Source: Paragonimus westermani
Lineage: Eukaryota > Platyhelminthes > Trematoda > Plagiorchiida > Troglotrematidae
Length of the DNA: 64,000 bases
Assembly: GCA_008508345.1 (NCBI GenBank)
Contig: QNGE01001036.1
Span: 134,728 to 198,727, forward strand
Direction: 5' to 3'
Part shown: piece after piece, positions 61,760 through 64,000 of the stretch
Numbering within the stretch: position 1 is the first letter of the stretch
Layout of the letters: the number at the start of each line of letters is the position of its first letter
Position numbers and translations under genes: made by a program
Notes under the pieces: generated by a model
Seen by the model: the letters and a program-made list of their open reading frames with translations, nothing else
Told to the model about the DNA's origin: nothing
Databases searched by the model: none

Positions 61760-64000
61760 TGCCGAGTTCGTTCATCATTCATTCCCAATCACACGACGAC
61801 CTGGCCATGTACTCTAACTCTGTCACGAATCGCCCAACCAATAAGTGACCTTCTCTATTCGTCTGAAACATGAAATCATTTGATTGCTTTGCACAGCTAC
61901 CTAAAAATGTTCTCAGATTCTCGCATCCCAATTTAACAACCTTACAAATTTAGGTCAGCGGTAAAAATGAAGTTCAGCATTATCTGGTTGTCAACCACCT
62001 TCTGTAGAATACTGGTAATTGAACTCACAGATTTGTTCGTTATGTTAGTCAAAACCGCACTGTACGTATTTCCACGCCAGGATGCTATGGACTTGTCTAA
62101 AACAAATGCCTGCTCCGACGGCACACTTAGCGTTAACCCTGCAAACTTCAATAAAACCTGTTCAGAACCTTTAATTTTTTCGTATACCCTGATAGAAACT
62201 CGGCCTACTACGGAAATTATTGTTTGAGACAATTTTAACATCCACGCGACAAATCGCCTCTGGCTAATTAGCATATTCACAGGATAAGACTGAGATAGGC
62301 TAGGCGCAGAAAGGGAAACATTTGTAAATTCAAAGAGATTCCTTTGCAATTAAATTAGCAAAACTAGTGCAGACTGATAGGCAGCGGATGCATTCGTCCA
62401 TCAATTCATTAAAGCACTCATTAATTCATCATCTCTAATGATCTTAGGTCGACTGGTAAGTGTTACACTTCTAAACACAAGTCCATATCACATACCAGCC
62501 TAATCAGCGGGCAATTCCGTGATGTTTCGTTGTGGTGTTCAACGAGACAATGATTGAAAATAGATAACTGTTTAGCTTTTTCGGTCTTGCCCGCATACTT
62601 TTCTAACAGAAGGACAGGAGAAACTGATGACACTTGAAATCTAATTAGTCACCATTTTTTTCACGCCAGTGAATGGCCAAGTGAACAATTGCATCGTAAT
62701 TTTCTGTAACGTTGGACAAATTGGTGTTTGCTTAATGGTGGTTAGAAAAGCCGTTGAAGTCGAACAAATAACAATTCCAATTACGGAGTCCAAGTAGATT
62801 AAAAAGCAATCTTCACCTCATCTTCTCGTTTGATTCGATAAATACATTGGGCATCAGAACAAGAATTCACTATTTACCCCATTAGTAACCAGTACTCCAA
62901 AAGAAAGTCTTCGTTACATTGTAGACAAAATTTGATGGTTTTGAGAAATCCCAGCCCGGCTGGATGTCCTATAATATGAAACATCAACTCTCCCGAGTGA
63001 CGGAAGAAAAGTCGTTTTTCACTGATAGGACCTTTAACCGCCACATTTAGAGTATCGTTCTTGCTGCCAAGGTCAGTTTACTAATAATTATCTGCCCACT
63101 GTTAATGTCTTATTTCAGAGACAACACTTAGTTTTTCGTGTTATTTTCTGTTCATTCTTTCACTAGTCATCAGGTCGGTCACGATGAAGAAGCGGAAACT
63201 AGATATGCAGAATACGTGGGCATCTACCAGAATGGCAGTAAAACTGTACGAGACAAGCCATCCGAAGCGCAAATGTTTTCCAGTTGACTGACAGTGGCCA
63301 GAAAGTGGACTGGAATGAAATGTTTGATTCATCTACGCAGTTGGACAAGTCGACCTGACACCTGTCAGAGTGCGATCGCTATCAATGGCAGAGTTTAGTG
63401 TCAACACACTTCACAAGTTATGTATGTCAGTGCAAAATCAGTTCTTACAAATCCTGCCCAATCTCTGGTGAATTATCCATGTCTCTTGTCATTCGAGCTT
63501 GACCGCGTGAGTCCCACAACCGGCCGGTTCATACCTTTCACGCATTCACCAAGGTCCTCATTATCTTCCAAAATGTTACGATCCTCCTGGCGTATGTGAT
63601 GTATAATCACATGCCTAACTTGTTTCAATCTTCATAATAAATCCGGACATATAAATACATCTGAGGTTGAACAGATTATCTGGAAACAGTGGTTTTTTTC
63701 TTAGTGGCATTTTTCGGGGCTACGTAAAACATGTGGACTGCTTCATGTTTTTATAGCAACGGCTCCCAACAATTGTTCGGAAACAGTCAAACCGGTTTTT
63801 GCGCTGTGCACAATATTATTCACGAAGTGATACAGATTTCACTTGAATTAAAACTGGGACACTTTGAAATCATATTTAAAACCAACCACCTATGCACGGT
63901 GTTAATTGAAATATTCCGTGGTTAGATTCATCATAAACTCTGCCGAACTGTTCGTCTCAAGTTTCAGTGTTTTTCGAAGCTTAACTTCAACAATGACAGG
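61760..64000. other. Unassigned DNA apart from one exon candidate
   Basis: Apart from the candidate exon at 61946-62299 I see nothing recognisable. A good donor (GTAAGTGTTAC) lies at 62457, eight bases after an acceptor-like CTTAG. Remaining open frames are short. Confidence 0.5.
61946..62299 (-). CDS. Candidate internal exon, beta-rich domain (unrecognised)
   Basis: On the minus strand a strong acceptor (pyrimidine-rich TTTCCCTTTCTGCGCCTAG) precedes the segment and GTAAGG follows it. The 354 bp are open throughout, exactly 118 codons, phase 2 at both ends. The translation alternates hydrophobic and polar residues, with S-V-V-G-R-V-S-I-R-V-Y, an L-T-L-S-V-P segment, an N-I-T sequon and a final F-I-F-T-A-D-L-N, as in an extracellular or membrane-protein beta domain. 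I do not recognise the family. This is the best exon candidate in the window because length, phases and both splice sites agree. A shorter frame is open on the other strand. Confidence 0.38.

Noticed and set aside
62449..62456. Eight-base unit between CTTAG and GTAAGTG
   Set aside because: Too short to evaluate. Such pairs of splice-like signals occur by chance and nothing else supports a microexon.
1..64000. CRISPR arrays, rRNA or tRNA genes, bacterial operons, prophage
   Set aside because: No regularly spaced repeats, no conserved RNA sequence and no compact coding; the window has the character of non-coding eukaryotic DNA.

Overview
The window looks like nuclear DNA of a flatworm, most likely a trematode or a relative. 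It is AT-rich with no long open frames. Stop-to-stop frames of 100 to 150 codons are about what chance gives in 64 kb at this composition. The only sequences I recognise are decayed retroelements of kinds common in flukes: a Penelope-like element (PLE), an SR2/RTE-type LINE, and a small gag-protease retrotransposon. The organism call is an inference from these families. I find no rRNA, tRNA, CRISPR array, operon or bacterial gene. Layout. 1-4837: unassigned, with a CpG-dense block at about 2555-2960. 4838-6350: a PLE insertion made of two partial copies in inverted orientation. The plus-strand part keeps the C-terminal half of the reverse transcriptase, the GIY-YIG endonuclease and the 3' end. 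The minus-strand part keeps a short N-terminal RT piece fused to the same 3' end. 6351-17259: unassigned, with a few possible exons. 17260-18368: a compact minus-strand LTR-type element of about 1.1 kb. It has 68-bp terminal repeats, a primer-binding-site-like sequence, gag with a zinc knuckle, the start of a retropepsin, and an apparent 5-bp target duplication. 20.7-21.5 kb: weak LINE fragments. 25.26-28.06 kb: a nearly complete but badly decayed RTE-type LINE ORF2 on the plus strand. 28.06-64 kb: unassigned, with scattered exon-like segments and a third copy of PLE 3'-terminal sequence near 61.7 kb. How the parts work together. The PLE and the LINE each encode an endonuclease plus reverse transcriptase for self-copying, but stops and frameshifts show these copies are dead. 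The gag-protease element has no room for its own polymerase, so if it ever moved it depended on a partner that supplied reverse transcriptase and integrase. Host coding sequence cannot be established by eye. I list ten splice-bounded open segments as low-confidence candidate exons; the best is a 354-bp segment on the minus strand at 61946-62299. The most unusual object in the window is the 1.1-kb gag-protease element, whose terminal repeats are extremely short and run in frame with the protease.
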